Shown in pieces: positions 7,545-17,273 of a stretch of 64,000 nucleotides of DNA. A model generated the notes under the pieces. The model worked only from the letters and a program-made list of their open reading frames with translations, was not told the origin of the DNA and did not search any database. The position numbers and the translations under genes were made by a program. Source of the DNA: an uncultured bacterium (GTDB lineage Bacteria > Bacillota > Clostridia > Peptostreptococcales > Anaerovoracaceae); the NCBI GenBank assembly GCA_905214195.1, contig CAJMLH010000005.1:4794-68793 (forward strand). Direction: 5' to 3'. Position 1 is the stretch's first letter. Each line of letters begins with the position of its first letter.

Positions 7545-9138
7545 GCAGCTTACTGTAAGGGGACTGATAATAGGAGCCATAGGAAGCGTAATACTTACTA
7601 TGAGTTCAATGTTCATAGCATTAAAGCTAAGCTCGGTGCCATGGCCGATAATGTTTGTAGTGCTTGTTTCAATGTTTGTTTTGAAGTTGTGCGGCAATAC
7701 TAATCTTCAGGAAATAAATGTTACTCAGACAGCAATGTCGGCAGGAGCTATGGTTGCAGGAGGGCTGGCATTTACTATTCCGGGAATATGGATGTTAAAT
7801 CCCGATGCAGATGTAAGTCTTGGGGAGCTGCTTGCAGTTACTCTTGGCGGAGTTGTTTTAGGTCTGATATTTACTGCTTTGTTCAGAAAATATTTTATTG
7901 AAACAAAAGAATTACCATTTGCCATGGGGCAGGCTGCCGCAGCAACTTTAGAAGTAAGCGATAAAGGCTCCAAAAAGGTGATAATGCTGTTCTCTTCAAT
8001 GGCAGCTGCCGGAATATTTACTTACCTGAGAGATTGGAAGATGAAAATTGCTTCCACGATTTTAAGTACAAAGACAGCAGTCTACGGCTCATTTATGGGA
8101 ATATGGCTGTCTCCGATGTTGATTTCCATAGGATATATAATTGGACCTGTAGTAATAGGTGTTTGGTTCTTAGGAGCACTGATAGGAGATTTCGGTATAC
8201 TGATTGGCGGAGTTGAATTGGGACTATGGGATTCTGTAGTAGCGGCAAATATTAAGTCTTCCCTTGGAATCGGACTTATGGTAGGAACGGGAATAGGTAT
8301 CCTGATAAAAGGAATTATCCCTAAAGCTAAGGACATATTCGGCTCTATGTTTGCAAAAGATCGACTTGGCGATAACTTTATAAATATGCGTTGGGCACCT
8401 TTGATAATGGCTTTGTTGGCATTTGTATTTACAATCGTTACAGACATGGGCGTAATTGCATCTGTTGTTACCATACTTGGCGCATGGCTGACTACATCTA
8501 TGGCAGCACAATGCGTAGGACAGTCAGGAATAAATCCGATGGAAATTTTCGGAATAATCGTCCTTATAGCAACTAAGGCTGTATCTGATATCGGCGAGGT
8601 AGAAGCATTTTTTGTTGCGGCGGTTATAGCTGTTGCATGTGGCCTGGTCGGCGATGTAATGAATGATTTTAAAGCCGGACATATGCTTCACACAGATCCG
8701 AAATCTCAGTGGATAGCAGAAGTCGTTGGCGGTCTTATAGGCGGAGTAGTATCGGTTTTAATACTCTTTGTAATATTAAAAGCATACGGCCCTGAAGCTT
8801 TCGGAAGCGAAATGTTCCCGGCTGCTCAAGCATCTGCCGTGGCAGCTATGGTTGGAGGTATTTCAAACATGCCTGCATTTATAATAGGACTTATTGTTGC
8901 AACTTTACTTTATTGTATCAATTTTCCTGTTATTACTTTGGGACTCGGCGTATATTTGCCGTTCTACCTTTCAGCTACGGCAACAATAGGCGGAGCAATA
9001 AGATTTGCAGTTGACAAGCTGGCACCTAAATTTGAAGAAGACGGTAAGGGAACTATAATAGCCTCCGGTCTTTTGGGAGGGGAATCAATAGTAGGCGTAA
9101 TAATAGCAATGTATTATGCTTATCAAATAATAGCATAA
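7534..9138 (+). CDS. OPT family transporter
   Basis: A 534-residue, very hydrophobic protein with roughly 13-15 membrane spans. OPT/YSL-type features are the N-terminal LTVRGLIIGAIGSVILTMSS helix, the conserved LNPDADVSLGELL region near residue 89, ELPFAMGQAAAATLEV near 126, the motif near 375-400 (VACGLVGDVMNDFKAGHMLH), and GLGVYLPFYLSATATIGGA near 470. The family imports oligopeptides or metal chelates; prokaryotic substrates are mostly unknown. The ATG overlaps the end of the FNT gene by 11 bases. Pairing with an FNT channel is unusual and may mean joint regulation rather than a shared substrate. Confidence 0.9.
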   Translation: MSSRQLTVRGLIIGAIGSVILTMSSMFIALKLSSVPWPIMFVVLVSMFVLKLCGNTNLQEINVTQTAMSAGAMVAGGLAFTIPGIWMLNPDADVSLGELLAVTLGGVVLGLIFTALFRKYFIETKELPFAMGQAAAATLEVSDKGSKKVIMLFSSMAAAGIFTYLRDWKMKIASTILSTKTAVYGSFMGIWLSPMLISIGYIIGPVVIGVWFLGALIGDFGILIGGVELGLWDSVVAANIKSSLGIGLMVGTGIGILIKGIIPKAKDIFGSMFAKDRLGDNFINMRWAPLIMALLAFVFTIVTDMGVIASVVTILGAWLTTSMAAQCVGQSGINPMEIFGIIVLIATKAVSDIGEVEAFFVAAVIAVACGLVGDVMNDFKAGHMLHTDPKSQWIAEVVGGLIGGVVSVLILFVILKAYGPEAFGSEMFPAAQASAVAAMVGGISNMPAFIIGLIVATLLYCINFPVITLGLGVYLPFYLSATATIGGAIRFAVDKLAPKFEEDGKGTIIASGLLGGESIVGVIIAMYYAYQIIA

Positions 9139-9155
9139 AGAAAGACGGGTATTTT

Positions 9156-11816
9156 ATGGAAAGAAGGATTGTTATAATAGATGGAAACAGCCTTATAAAC
9201 AGGGCTTTTTATGCAGTACAAAGACCGATGATAACCAAGGAGGGTATTTACACTCAAGGTGTTTACGGATTTTTGAACATGCTGCAAAAAATAGAAAATG
9301 ACTACAAACCTGAGTATCTCACTGTAGCATTCGACTTAAAAGCGCCCACTTTCCGACATATCGAATATAAAGAATATAAGGCAGGACGAAAAGCAATGCC
9401 TCCTGAACTTGTGATGCAGATGCCTATAGTCAAAGATGTCCTTAGAGCGATGAATATAGAAATTTTAGAACTTGAAGGATATGAGGCTGATGACATTATA
9501 GGAACAGTCGCAAAAAAGGCTGAAGAAGCGAATATAAACGCACTTGTAATTACCGGAGATAAGGACGCTTTGCAGCTGGTTTCAGACAAGACTGAAGTTT
9601 TAATAACTAAAAAAGGCATAACAGATTTCGAGCTTTATGATACAGATAAGATAAGAGAAAGATACAATCTTACTCCTCAGCAATTTATAGACTTAAAAGG
9701 ACTTATGGGAGACTCATCCGACAATATACCGGGAATCCCCGGTGTCGGCGAAAAGACAGGAATCAAGCTTTTGGAACAGTTTGGCTCAATAGAAAATATG
9801 CTTGCGCATACAGATGAAATTTCGGCGCAAAAGCTTAGAACAAAAGTGGAAGAAAACGCACAGCTTGCAATCCTCAGCAGAAGACTTGCCACCATAAATA
9901 CAGCCGTTCCAATGGACATAGATATAGAAATGTTCAAAATGAAAGAACCGGACTATGGTAAACTCATAGAGCTTTATACGAAACTTGAGTTTAACAGTTT
10001 TTTGAAAAAGCTGAAAATCACTCCTGAACAAAGCGTTCCTGCATTTAAAGAACGAACTGTAAAAAAAGTAATCATAGATTCAAAGGAAAACCTTGAACTT
10101 TTGTCGCAGCTACAGGGAAAAGACAGAGTATATATCAAAGTTTTCGGAAATATCAGCCATATAGAAACCCCATTTATAGAAAGTGTATTTCTGATGGATA
10201 ATGACAATGCCTTTCTTGTTGACGCTGTTGCCGCAGGTTGTAATGCTTTGGCAGATAAGCTGAATTCTTTACAGCTGAATATCATGGGTTATGAAATTAA
10301 AAATGATATATATGCTCTTAAATTTTACGGATTTAAAGAGTATAATATAGTTTTTGATAATTCGATAGCTGAATATGTTCTTGATCCGTCAAGAAACAAG
10401 TATGAACTCAAAAATATTGCTCTCGAACGGTTGCATTGTGACATAGACACAGACCAGAATCCTGTTTCACAGGGAAATCAAATAGATTTGTTTCACGACA
10501 GCAATAAAGATATGTTAGATTACGGGCTTAAGATAGGTTCTGTTTCTATGGCTCTTATGGATATAGAAATGGAAGAGATAAAAGCCAACAATCTTAATCT
10601 TGTGTTCGAGGAAGCCGAACTTCCTCTTATTGAAGTTCTTGCATCCATGGAATTTGAAGGTGTTAAGGTTAACAGTTCTTTCATCGAAAACTTTGGAGAA
10701 GAACTAAAAGAGAAAATAAGCTTGCTTGAAAAAGATATATATATTAGAGCAGGTAAAGAATTTAATATAAATTCACCTATGCAGCTTGGAAATGTATTGT
10801 TTGGTGACATGGAACTTCCGTTTTTCGGTAAAAAGACCAAAAGAGGGTACAGCACAAGCGCAGAAGTCCTGGAAAAAATAAGAGATAAAGACCCTATAGT
10901 AAATATGGTTCTTGAATACAGAAATCTTACTAAGCTTAACTCTACATATGTAGAGGGAATGAAGCCACTTATTGGAAAAGACGGAAAGATAAGAGCGCAT
11001 TTTCAGCAGACTGTAACTGCAACCGGAAGAATCAGCTGTACCGAACCTAATCTTCAAAATATCCCCATAAGACAGGAGCTGGGAAGAAATTTAAGAAAGG
11101 CTTTTGTTGCAGATGATGAGGAACATATCTTAATAGGAGCAGATTACTCACAAATAGAATTGAGAGTGTTAGCCCATCTGTCAGGAGATGAAGAACTTAT
11201 AGCTGCTTTTAACAGAGGCGACGATATACACAAGCTTACAGCATCAAGAGTTCTTGGAATTCCGTTCGACGAGGTAACATCTCAGGAAAGAAGCAGAGCC
11301 AAGGCAGTAAATTTCGGCGTAATATATGGAATGAGCGGTTTCGGACTTAGTGAAGAACTTCAAATTTCAAGAAAAGAAGCAGAAAATTATATAAACGACT
11401 ATTTTGACAAACATAAAAAAGTAAAAGAATATATGGATAACCAGATTGCAAGCTGTAAAGAAAAGGGATATTCCGAGACAATATTAGGTCGGAAAAGACC
11501 TATTCACGAAATAAATGCCTCAGCCTATATGGTAAGGCAGCTTGGTGAAAGGCTTGCAATGAACAGTCCGATACAAGGCAGTGCAGCGGATATAATCAAA
11601 GTTGCCATGGTAAAGGTTCACAACAGCCTTAGAGCCCGTTTCCCCGAAACAAAGCTTATATTGCAGGTACATGATGAACTGATACTTTGTGTACCTAAAA
11701 AGGACGAAGAAGCTGTGAGGGAATTATTGAAAAATGACATGCAAGAAGCCGTAAAGCTATCGGTAAAGTTGGTAGCAGATGTTAATGAAGGATACACATG
11801 GTACGATTTGAAATAA
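9156..11816 (+). CDS. polA: DNA polymerase I
   Basis: The 886-residue protein contains a 5'-nuclease domain (residues 1-290; IDGNSLINRAF, YEADDIIGT, DSSDNIPG-PGVGEKT), a 3'-exonuclease-like domain (about 305-490) and the family A polymerase domain. Motif A (GADYSQIELRVLAHLSGD, near 660), the O-helix (RSRAKAVNFGVIYGMSG, near 713) and motif C (QVHDE, near 836) are intact. The exonuclease-like domain lacks the metal-binding DxE of exonuclease motif I (IKVFGN stands in its place), so proofreading is probably absent, as in several Gram-positive enzymes. It fills gaps in repair and lagging-strand synthesis. coaE follows after four bases, a common arrangement. Confidence 0.97.
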   Translation: MERRIVIIDGNSLINRAFYAVQRPMITKEGIYTQGVYGFLNMLQKIENDYKPEYLTVAFDLKAPTFRHIEYKEYKAGRKAMPPELVMQMPIVKDVLRAMNIEILELEGYEADDIIGTVAKKAEEANINALVITGDKDALQLVSDKTEVLITKKGITDFELYDTDKIRERYNLTPQQFIDLKGLMGDSSDNIPGIPGVGEKTGIKLLEQFGSIENMLAHTDEISAQKLRTKVEENAQLAILSRRLATINTAVPMDIDIEMFKMKEPDYGKLIELYTKLEFNSFLKKLKITPEQSVPAFKERTVKKVIIDSKENLELLSQLQGKDRVYIKVFGNISHIETPFIESVFLMDNDNAFLVDAVAAGCNALADKLNSLQLNIMGYEIKNDIYALKFYGFKEYNIVFDNSIAEYVLDPSRNKYELKNIALERLHCDIDTDQNPVSQGNQIDLFHDSNKDMLDYGLKIGSVSMALMDIEMEEIKANNLNLVFEEAELPLIEVLASMEFEGVKVNSSFIENFGEELKEKISLLEKDIYIRAGKEFNINSPMQLGNVLFGDMELPFFGKKTKRGYSTSAEVLEKIRDKDPIVNMVLEYRNLTKLNSTYVEGMKPLIGKDGKIRAHFQQTVTATGRISCTEPNLQNIPIRQELGRNLRKAFVADDEEHILIGADYSQIELRVLAHLSGDEELIAAFNRGDDIHKLTASRVLGIPFDEVTSQERSRAKAVNFGVIYGMSGFGLSEELQISRKEAENYINDYFDKHKKVKEYMDNQIASCKEKGYSETILGRKRPIHEINASAYMVRQLGERLAMNSPIQGSAADIIKVAMVKVHNSLRARFPETKLILQVHDELILCVPKKDEEAVRELLKNDMQEAVKLSVKLVADVNEGYTWYDLK

Positions 11817-11820
11817 CGAT

Positions 11821-12423
11821 ATGAAGACAATAGGTTTAACAGGTGGTATAGGAACCGGAAAAACAACAGTTTCCGAATACTTAAAAGAAAAAGGATGCGT
11901 AATAATAGACGCAGATAAAATTTCAAGAGAAATGACGGAAAAGGACTCTCCCGCTTTGGATGAGATAAAACAAAGTTTTGGAGAAAAATATATATCAAAA
12001 GAAGGTAATCTCGAAAGAAAATTATTGGGAGATCTTGTCTTTAATGACCCAAAAGCTCTGGAAAAATTACAGGCCATCATAACAAAAAAGGTTGAACAAA
12101 AAATCGACTCTATGTTAAAACAATTAAAGAAGAAAGATAATGACGATATAGTTGTAATTGATGCGCCGCTTCTGTTTGAATGCGGTATGGAATCGGTCGC
12201 CGATGAAAATTGGCTTGTTACGGCAGATACAGACATTCGTATAGACAGAGTAAAAAGGCGTGACGGATTGTCGGAAAAACAAATTATTGACAGAATAAAC
12301 AATCAGATGTCTGAAGCTGAAAAAAGGGGAAAGAGCCGGTATATTATTGATAATTCCGGAACTGTTGAAGAGCTTTACATGCAGATAGATAAGATACTCG
12401 AAAGGATAAGAGATGAATTTTAA
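11821..12423 (+). CDS. coaE: dephospho-CoA kinase
   Basis: A 200-residue P-loop kinase catalysing the last step of coenzyme A synthesis (ATP-dependent 3'-phosphorylation of dephospho-CoA). The Walker A motif is GLTGGIGTGKTTVSEYL at residues 5-21, followed by the family DADKISREM near 30. Further family signs are VVIDAPLLFECGM near 110-123 and RVKRRDGLS with Q-A-type lid residues near 140. It starts four bases after polA and overlaps the following gene by 11 bases, so it is translationally coupled on both sides. Confidence 0.95.
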   Translation: MKTIGLTGGIGTGKTTVSEYLKEKGCVIIDADKISREMTEKDSPALDEIKQSFGEKYISKEGNLERKLLGDLVFNDPKALEKLQAIITKKVEQKIDSMLKQLKKKDNDDIVVIDAPLLFECGMESVADENWLVTADTDIRIDRVKRRDGLSEKQIIDRINNQMSEAEKRGKSRYIIDNSGTVEELYMQIDKILERIRDEF

Positions 12424-14071
12424 CAAGGATGAAATGTCTGAAAAAAAATGGTTTATATTTTTACAAAAATATTGGCTATATATTGTTGTAATTATTGCTG
12501 TGATAGTAGTCGCTTTATCCAGCGTCAAAATATACAGAGAAGAAATACTGGAAATAGATCCGGATATAAAGACTGAGCCTCAAACAACACTTTCGTTTGC
12601 ATCGGCTCATTTAGACACATTAAATCCGATAACCTCAAAATCGGAAGACACTTATTACATTTCAAAACTGATTTACAATGGTCTGTTTGATTATACGGAT
12701 AACTTGAATGTAGCAGGAGATTTGGCGGAAAGTTATACTGTAGATACAGAAAATGCATATATCGACATCACCCTTAAACAAGGCATACTTTGGCACAGCG
12801 GAGATGCTTTGAATGCTAAGGATGTCAGCTTTACTGTAAATGCTATAAAATCATACGGTTCCGACGGTCTTTATTATGAAAAGGCATCAAGAATAAAAAA
12901 TGTAAATGTCAAGGATGACAACAACCTTAGAATATATTTCAACAACGCAGAGGATTGTTCTCTCGATGCCCTTGTATTTCCCATACTCCCAAGAAACGAA
13001 TATAAAAGCGCATCGGCTCTTATAAAAGAAACAGATAATTTTATTCCTGTAGGTACGGGAATGTACAAATATTCGTCCTATGATTCACTGAAAGAACTTA
13101 AACTGGAAGCTAATGAATCCTTTTTTGACACGAGGGCACAAAACAGTATAAGTATAAAAATTATGCCTGAAAAGTCCATGGCTCCCAATATGCTGGAAAT
13201 AGGTTCTGTAACATGTTATACAGATATAGGCTCAGACAGAAAATCTCTCGTTGAAGATAAAGAACTTGTCATGTACGATATGGTTTCAAACGATGTGGAT
13301 TTTATAGTGTTTAATACTGATAACCCGCTTCTTGCCTCGAAAGGGGTAAGAAAAAGCATTTGCTATGCAATAGACGAAAACAGTATTTTAAGTGAAGGCT
13401 ATATGGACGACGGAGTTTTGACGGATACAATATATTATCCCGGTTTTTTGGGGGTGGCCGACTCTAAGCAAACATATGCTTTTGACAGAGATAAAGCTGC
13501 CGAAATTTTGGCAAAAGAAGGATATGAAGACAAAGATTTAAATGGCAGACTTGAAGATGAAGAGGGAAAAGAAGTTCCTCTGACATTACTGGTCAACAAC
13601 AATAATGCCAACAGAATTGCAGCAGCGAGAATAATGGAAAAAAATCTTCAACAAGCGGGCTTTAATGTATCTATAAATTCTGTGGGCTGGGAAGAATACA
13701 GTGAACTTATAGAAGAAAAGGAGTTTGATATTTTGCTTACAGGTTATGAGATGGAAGCATCATATGATTTGAGAACTTTCTTTGACGGAACAAACCCATG
13801 GTCTTATGAAAATCCCGAACTTCTTGAGAAAGTAAAGGAACTTGACAAACTTCATACTATAGAAGAATACACTTCTATATATTCAGATGTTAAAAAAAAT
13901 CTGATAGATGAAGCTCAGTATTATCCTTTGTGTTATAAAAAAATGGGATTGATAGGTGTAGATACATTTGAGGCCGTAAAATTGCCTATGTTTAACAACA
14001 TATACAAAAATTGTAATACATGGTCATGGAAGAAAAAAATAGCTGAAGAAAAAAATATTGAAAATTCTTAA
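12413..14071 (+). CDS. membrane-anchored peptide/nickel-type ABC substrate-binding protein (SBP_bac_5)
   Basis: The 552-residue protein has one N-terminal membrane span (WLYIVVIIAVIVVALSSVKI, residues 23-42) with no lipobox cysteine, so it is tethered by an uncleaved helix rather than by lipid. The outer part fits the DppA/OppA family: LNPITSKSEDTYYISKLIYNGLF near 65, DITLKQGILWHSGDALNAKDVSFTV-like segment near 120-140, and a C-terminal QYYPLCYKK. Two starts are possible: 12413 (AGGA 6 bases upstream, chosen) and 12434. No permease or ATPase genes accompany it, so it is an orphan binding protein that either serves a transporter elsewhere or senses peptides. Confidence 0.82.
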   Translation: MNFNKDEMSEKKWFIFLQKYWLYIVVIIAVIVVALSSVKIYREEILEIDPDIKTEPQTTLSFASAHLDTLNPITSKSEDTYYISKLIYNGLFDYTDNLNVAGDLAESYTVDTENAYIDITLKQGILWHSGDALNAKDVSFTVNAIKSYGSDGLYYEKASRIKNVNVKDDNNLRIYFNNAEDCSLDALVFPILPRNEYKSASALIKETDNFIPVGTGMYKYSSYDSLKELKLEANESFFDTRAQNSISIKIMPEKSMAPNMLEIGSVTCYTDIGSDRKSLVEDKELVMYDMVSNDVDFIVFNTDNPLLASKGVRKSICYAIDENSILSEGYMDDGVLTDTIYYPGFLGVADSKQTYAFDRDKAAEILAKEGYEDKDLNGRLEDEEGKEVPLTLLVNNNNANRIAAARIMEKNLQQAGFNVSINSVGWEEYSELIEEKEFDILLTGYEMEASYDLRTFFDGTNPWSYENPELLEKVKELDKLHTIEEYTSIYSDVKKNLIDEAQYYPLCYKKMGLIGVDTFEAVKLPMFNNIYKNCNTWSWKKKIAEEKNIENS

Positions 14072-14080
14072 AATAAATGT

Positions 14081-14109
14081 TTGCAATATGACATAATGTA
14101 TGGTACGAT
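14081..14109 (+). promoter_or_regulatory. promoter for tRNA-Leu
   Basis: TTGCAA (14081-14086) and TACGAT (14104-14109) with a 17-base spacer place the transcription start near 14116, about 9 bases before the tRNA. Confidence 0.6.
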
Positions 14110-14124
14110 AGTATCATTGTGTGG

Positions 14125-14211
14125 GCCGGCGTGATGGAATTGGCAGACGTGCAGGACTCAAAATCCTGTGGTGGCAACACCGTATGGGTTCGACCCCCAT
14201 CGCCGGCACCA
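14125..14211 (+). tRNA. tRNA-Leu(CAA)
   Basis: The acceptor arm GCCGGCG (14125-14131) pairs with CGCCGGC (14201-14207), followed by discriminator A and an encoded CCA (14209-14211). The anticodon stem CAGGA/TCCTG encloses the loop CTCAAAA, giving anticodon CAA at 14159-14161, which reads UUG. A long variable arm (TGGTGGCAACACC region) marks it as class II, as leucine tRNAs are. The T arm is ATGGGTTCGACCCCCAT. It is cotranscribed with, or just upstream of, yajC. Confidence 0.97.
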
Positions 14212-14253
14212 ATAATATTGCGGTATTACATTCACTTAGGAGGATTTTATAGT

Positions 14254-14646
14254 ATGCAACAACTTATGAGCTTGGCACCATTACTGATACTTATTATTGC
14301 GATGTATTTCCTGATGATAAGACCTCAGAGAAAAAAAGATAAACAGATTCAGGAGATGAGAAACAATCTTCAGGTAGGTGACGAAATCGTTACTATCGGA
14401 GGAATCTGCGGAAAGATTGTAAAGACCAAAGACGAAACAATAGTTATTCAGGTAGGCGCCGATAAACTGAAATTTGAAATGATGCGTTGGTCTGTTTCAA
14501 CTGTTACCAATCCAAGCAACAGACCTGCTAAGGCTGAAGAATCCAGTGTTGATGAAGAAGTAAAAAAGGTTGTACCTAAGAAATTAAAAAAAGCTTCTGA
14601 CATCGAAGAGAATACTGAAGAAAAAAAAGAAGCTGACGAACAGTAA
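14254..14646 (+). CDS. yajC: preprotein translocase subunit YajC
   Basis: The ATG at 14254 follows TTAGGAGG; upstream in-frame starts run through the tRNA and are rejected. The 130-residue protein has the YajC pattern: one N-terminal span (LAPLLILIIAMYFLMI), then RPQRKKDKQIQEMRNNLQ, GDEIVTIGGICGKI and a C-terminal acidic/lysine-rich tail longer than the minimal family. YajC associates with SecDF and SecYEG at the membrane. secDF follows about 400 bases downstream, behind a terminator and its own promoter. Confidence 0.94.
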   Translation: MQQLMSLAPLLILIIAMYFLMIRPQRKKDKQIQEMRNNLQVGDEIVTIGGICGKIVKTKDETIVIQVGADKLKFEMMRWSVSTVTNPSNRPAKAEESSVDEEVKKVVPKKLKKASDIEENTEEKKEADEQ

Positions 14647-14670
14647 TAATATATTATAAACAATATTAAC

Positions 14671-14698
14671 AAAACCTGCTTTTAAAAGCAGGTTTTTT
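14671..14698 (+). terminator. rho-independent terminator after yajC
   Basis: AAAACCTGC and GCAGGTTTTTT form a near-perfect palindrome (14671-14698) whose right arm ends in six T residues, 25 bases after the yajC stop. Confidence 0.9.
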
Positions 14699-14924
14699 AG
14701 TTATGTGCTAAATATTTAGGGGCATATGTTAAATATTTATTTCAAGCAAAATTCGGACAAAAATCAGCATGGAAGAGGCTCATAAGTCACTCCTATATAT
14801 ATATATTGTGACATTTACAAGATGTATTCTGTGAAATAATACAAAATACTGAGATACTTACCAATATTACAGGATTTATCAACAAAACTCACACATTGCT
14901 TTATGATAAAAAGAAGTATTTTTC

Positions 14925-14953
14925 TTGTAAAATAAGCCAAAAAGTAGTACAAT
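14925..14953 (+). promoter_or_regulatory. promoter for secDF
   Basis: TTGTAA (14925-14930) and TACAAT (14948-14953) have a 17-base spacer. The rest of the 350-base gap (14699-15047) is AT-rich, includes a short TA run near 14800, and shows no gene. Confidence 0.6.
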
Positions 14954-15047
14954 ATAATGTAAAATAAAATGCCTATATTATGTACAAAAGGTATTAAAAA
15001 TATAATGATAACCCAATAATAAAGGGAGAAGAGAGGTTTTAACAGTT

Positions 15048-17255
15048 ATGAGTCGGACAGTCAAACGAGTACTGGCAGCTTTGGTACTTGTAATTACAGT
15101 TTTTGCATGGTATGTCAGCATATTTGGCATAGGTTCGTTTAATTCTGCCAAGGACGCTTTAAAATACGGCCTTGACATCAATGGCGGCGTATATGTTGTA
15201 ATGGAAGCTCAGACAGATCTTGAGGGTGAAGAACTTAAGAAGCTGATGGATCAGACAAGAGCAGTTCTGGATAATCGTGTAAACCAAATGGGTGTTGCCG
15301 AATCCTCAGTGACAATAGAAGGAGATAAGAGAATAAGAGTTGAGATACCGGGAGCAGAAGATGCCGAAGAAGCCATAAAAGCTGTCGGTAAAACAGCCCA
15401 GCTTAAGTTCGTGCTTGCTGACGGCAGTCTTGTGCTTGACGGAAGTCATGTTAAAGATGCACAGATTGCAACAGACGGTTCTAACTACAAGATAGAGCTG
15501 GAATTTGACAAGCAGGGAACGACTCTGTTTGAAGAAGGAACTAAAACAGCCATAAGCAAGACGGTAACGCCTACTATAGATGGTATGGCTTCAGACCAGA
15601 TTGCAATCGTACTTGACGATGAAATCGTAGTTCATCCAAATGTAATGAATGTAATATCAGGCGGACAATGTGAAATTACAGGCGGTTACAGCAAAGAAGA
15701 GGCTTCAACCACAGCTGCACTTATAAGAGGCGGTGCGCTTCCTGTAGACTTGGTTGAAGTACAGTCGTCAGTTCAGGCGGCTTCAATTGGAGCAGACGCA
15801 CTGGACAAGTCCATAATTGCAGGCGCTATAGGTATAGGACTCATCTTTATTATGATGATATTGTTCTACGGACTTTTGGGTCTTGTAGCAGATATAGCTC
15901 TCATGCTTTATGTTGCTATGTTTATATGGTCAATGTCATTGCTTGATGTAGTTCTTACACTTCCGGGAATAGCAGCTTTAATACTGTCAATAGGTATGGC
16001 AGTAGATGCCAATGTAATAATATTTGCAAGAATAAAAGAAGAAATATGTGCAGGAAAGAGTATAAGAGTTTCTGTTCAGGCAGGGTTTAAAAACGCTTTG
16101 ACTACCGTTCTTGATGCACAGATAACTACCCTTATAGCCGCAGTAGTTCTTTACGAAGTAGGTACTACTTCCGTAAAGGGATTTGCACTGACATTGATAA
16201 TAGGTATAGTAATAAGTATATTTACAGCCGTAATAATTACTCAGCTGTTTATATCTCTTCTTGCTGAAAGCAAAAAATTCTCTCAAAATAAATATTTCGG
16301 TGTTAATGATGACGGAACGCCTAAACAATTTCTGAACAAAACTTTCTGCTTTATAAAAAACAGAAAAGTATTTTATGCAATAAGTGCAGGAATAATAATA
16401 TTGGGATTAGTCTTTACTTTCATTAGAGGACTTAATTACGGAATAGACTTTACAGGCGGAACCATGATTCAGGTTGATTTGCATAAACAGGTGGAGATTT
16501 CCGATGTGGAAGATGCCATAGACAAATATAAACTTAATCCGTCGATAATATATTCAGGAGAAAACAACGAACAGGTTGTTATCAAAACTATAGAATCCCT
16601 TGATAACGAAGAGCGTGCAGAGGTTATAGGTACACTTGAAGAAGAGTTTGGAATCAGCGATAAAGATGTTCTTGCTTCTGAACAGTTTGGCCCTTCCGTT
16701 GGAGACGAGCTTAAACTTAACGCCATAAAGGCGGTATTGATAGCCTCAGTCGGAATGCTCATATACATTATTTTTAGGTTTAAGTCATGGAAGTATGGAT
16801 TTTCTGCTATCGCAGGAGTAGTTCACGATGTACTTATTGTCATAGCATTTTATGGCATATTCGGCTTTACTGTAAATAATCCGTTCATAGCGGCAATTCT
16901 TACATTAGTTGGATATTCGATAAATGATACGATAGTTATATTCGACAGAATAAGAGAAAACAAGCGTCTTTACAGAAAAGACGGAAGCGAGGTTAATATA
17001 GATCGCAGTATAAACAGCACTTTAAACAGAACTATAATGACTTCACTGACTACCCTGATAGTAATGGTGCCTCTGTGCATAATGGTTTCATCTTCCATAA
17101 GGGAATTTATAATTCCGCTGATGATAGGTGTAATAGTGGGATGTTATTCTTCAATATTTATTTGCAGTCCTATATACTACGAATTATGTAAGGGCAGCGA
17201 AGAATCAAAGTATGTGAAACAAATAAAAAGCAAAAACAAGAAAAACAAGAAATAA
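15048..17255 (+). CDS. secDF: fused protein translocase subunit SecDF
   Basis: One 735-residue protein carries SecD (residues 1 to about 415) and SecF (about 440-735), as in Bacillus and many Clostridia; most other bacteria use two proteins. It has about 12 membrane spans. SecD signs are GLDINGGVYVVMEA near 43, LDNRVNQMGVAES, the P1 extracytoplasmic domain, and SIGMAVDANVIIFARIKEE near 312. SecF signs are GIDFTGGTMIQVD near 466 and GYSINDTIVIFDRIREN near 623, where an Asp sits in the proton path. It uses the proton-motive force to pull exported proteins out of SecYEG. The C-terminus is a lysine-rich cytoplasmic tail. Confidence 0.96.
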   Translation: MSRTVKRVLAALVLVITVFAWYVSIFGIGSFNSAKDALKYGLDINGGVYVVMEAQTDLEGEELKKLMDQTRAVLDNRVNQMGVAESSVTIEGDKRIRVEIPGAEDAEEAIKAVGKTAQLKFVLADGSLVLDGSHVKDAQIATDGSNYKIELEFDKQGTTLFEEGTKTAISKTVTPTIDGMASDQIAIVLDDEIVVHPNVMNVISGGQCEITGGYSKEEASTTAALIRGGALPVDLVEVQSSVQAASIGADALDKSIIAGAIGIGLIFIMMILFYGLLGLVADIALMLYVAMFIWSMSLLDVVLTLPGIAALILSIGMAVDANVIIFARIKEEICAGKSIRVSVQAGFKNALTTVLDAQITTLIAAVVLYEVGTTSVKGFALTLIIGIVISIFTAVIITQLFISLLAESKKFSQNKYFGVNDDGTPKQFLNKTFCFIKNRKVFYAISAGIIILGLVFTFIRGLNYGIDFTGGTMIQVDLHKQVEISDVEDAIDKYKLNPSIIYSGENNEQVVIKTIESLDNEERAEVIGTLEEEFGISDKDVLASEQFGPSVGDELKLNAIKAVLIASVGMLIYIIFRFKSWKYGFSAIAGVVHDVLIVIAFYGIFGFTVNNPFIAAILTLVGYSINDTIVIFDRIRENKRLYRKDGSEVNIDRSINSTLNRTIMTSLTTLIVMVPLCIMVSSSIREFIIPLMIGVIVGCYSSIFICSPIYYELCKGSEESKYVKQIKSKNKKNKK

Positions 17256-17273
17256 CTACAGGAGTTTTATTTG

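Noticed and set aside
14119..14253. N-terminal extension of YajC upstream of 14254
   Set aside because: It would translate the tRNA-Leu gene; the ATG at 14254 has a strong ribosome site and gives a normal YajC.
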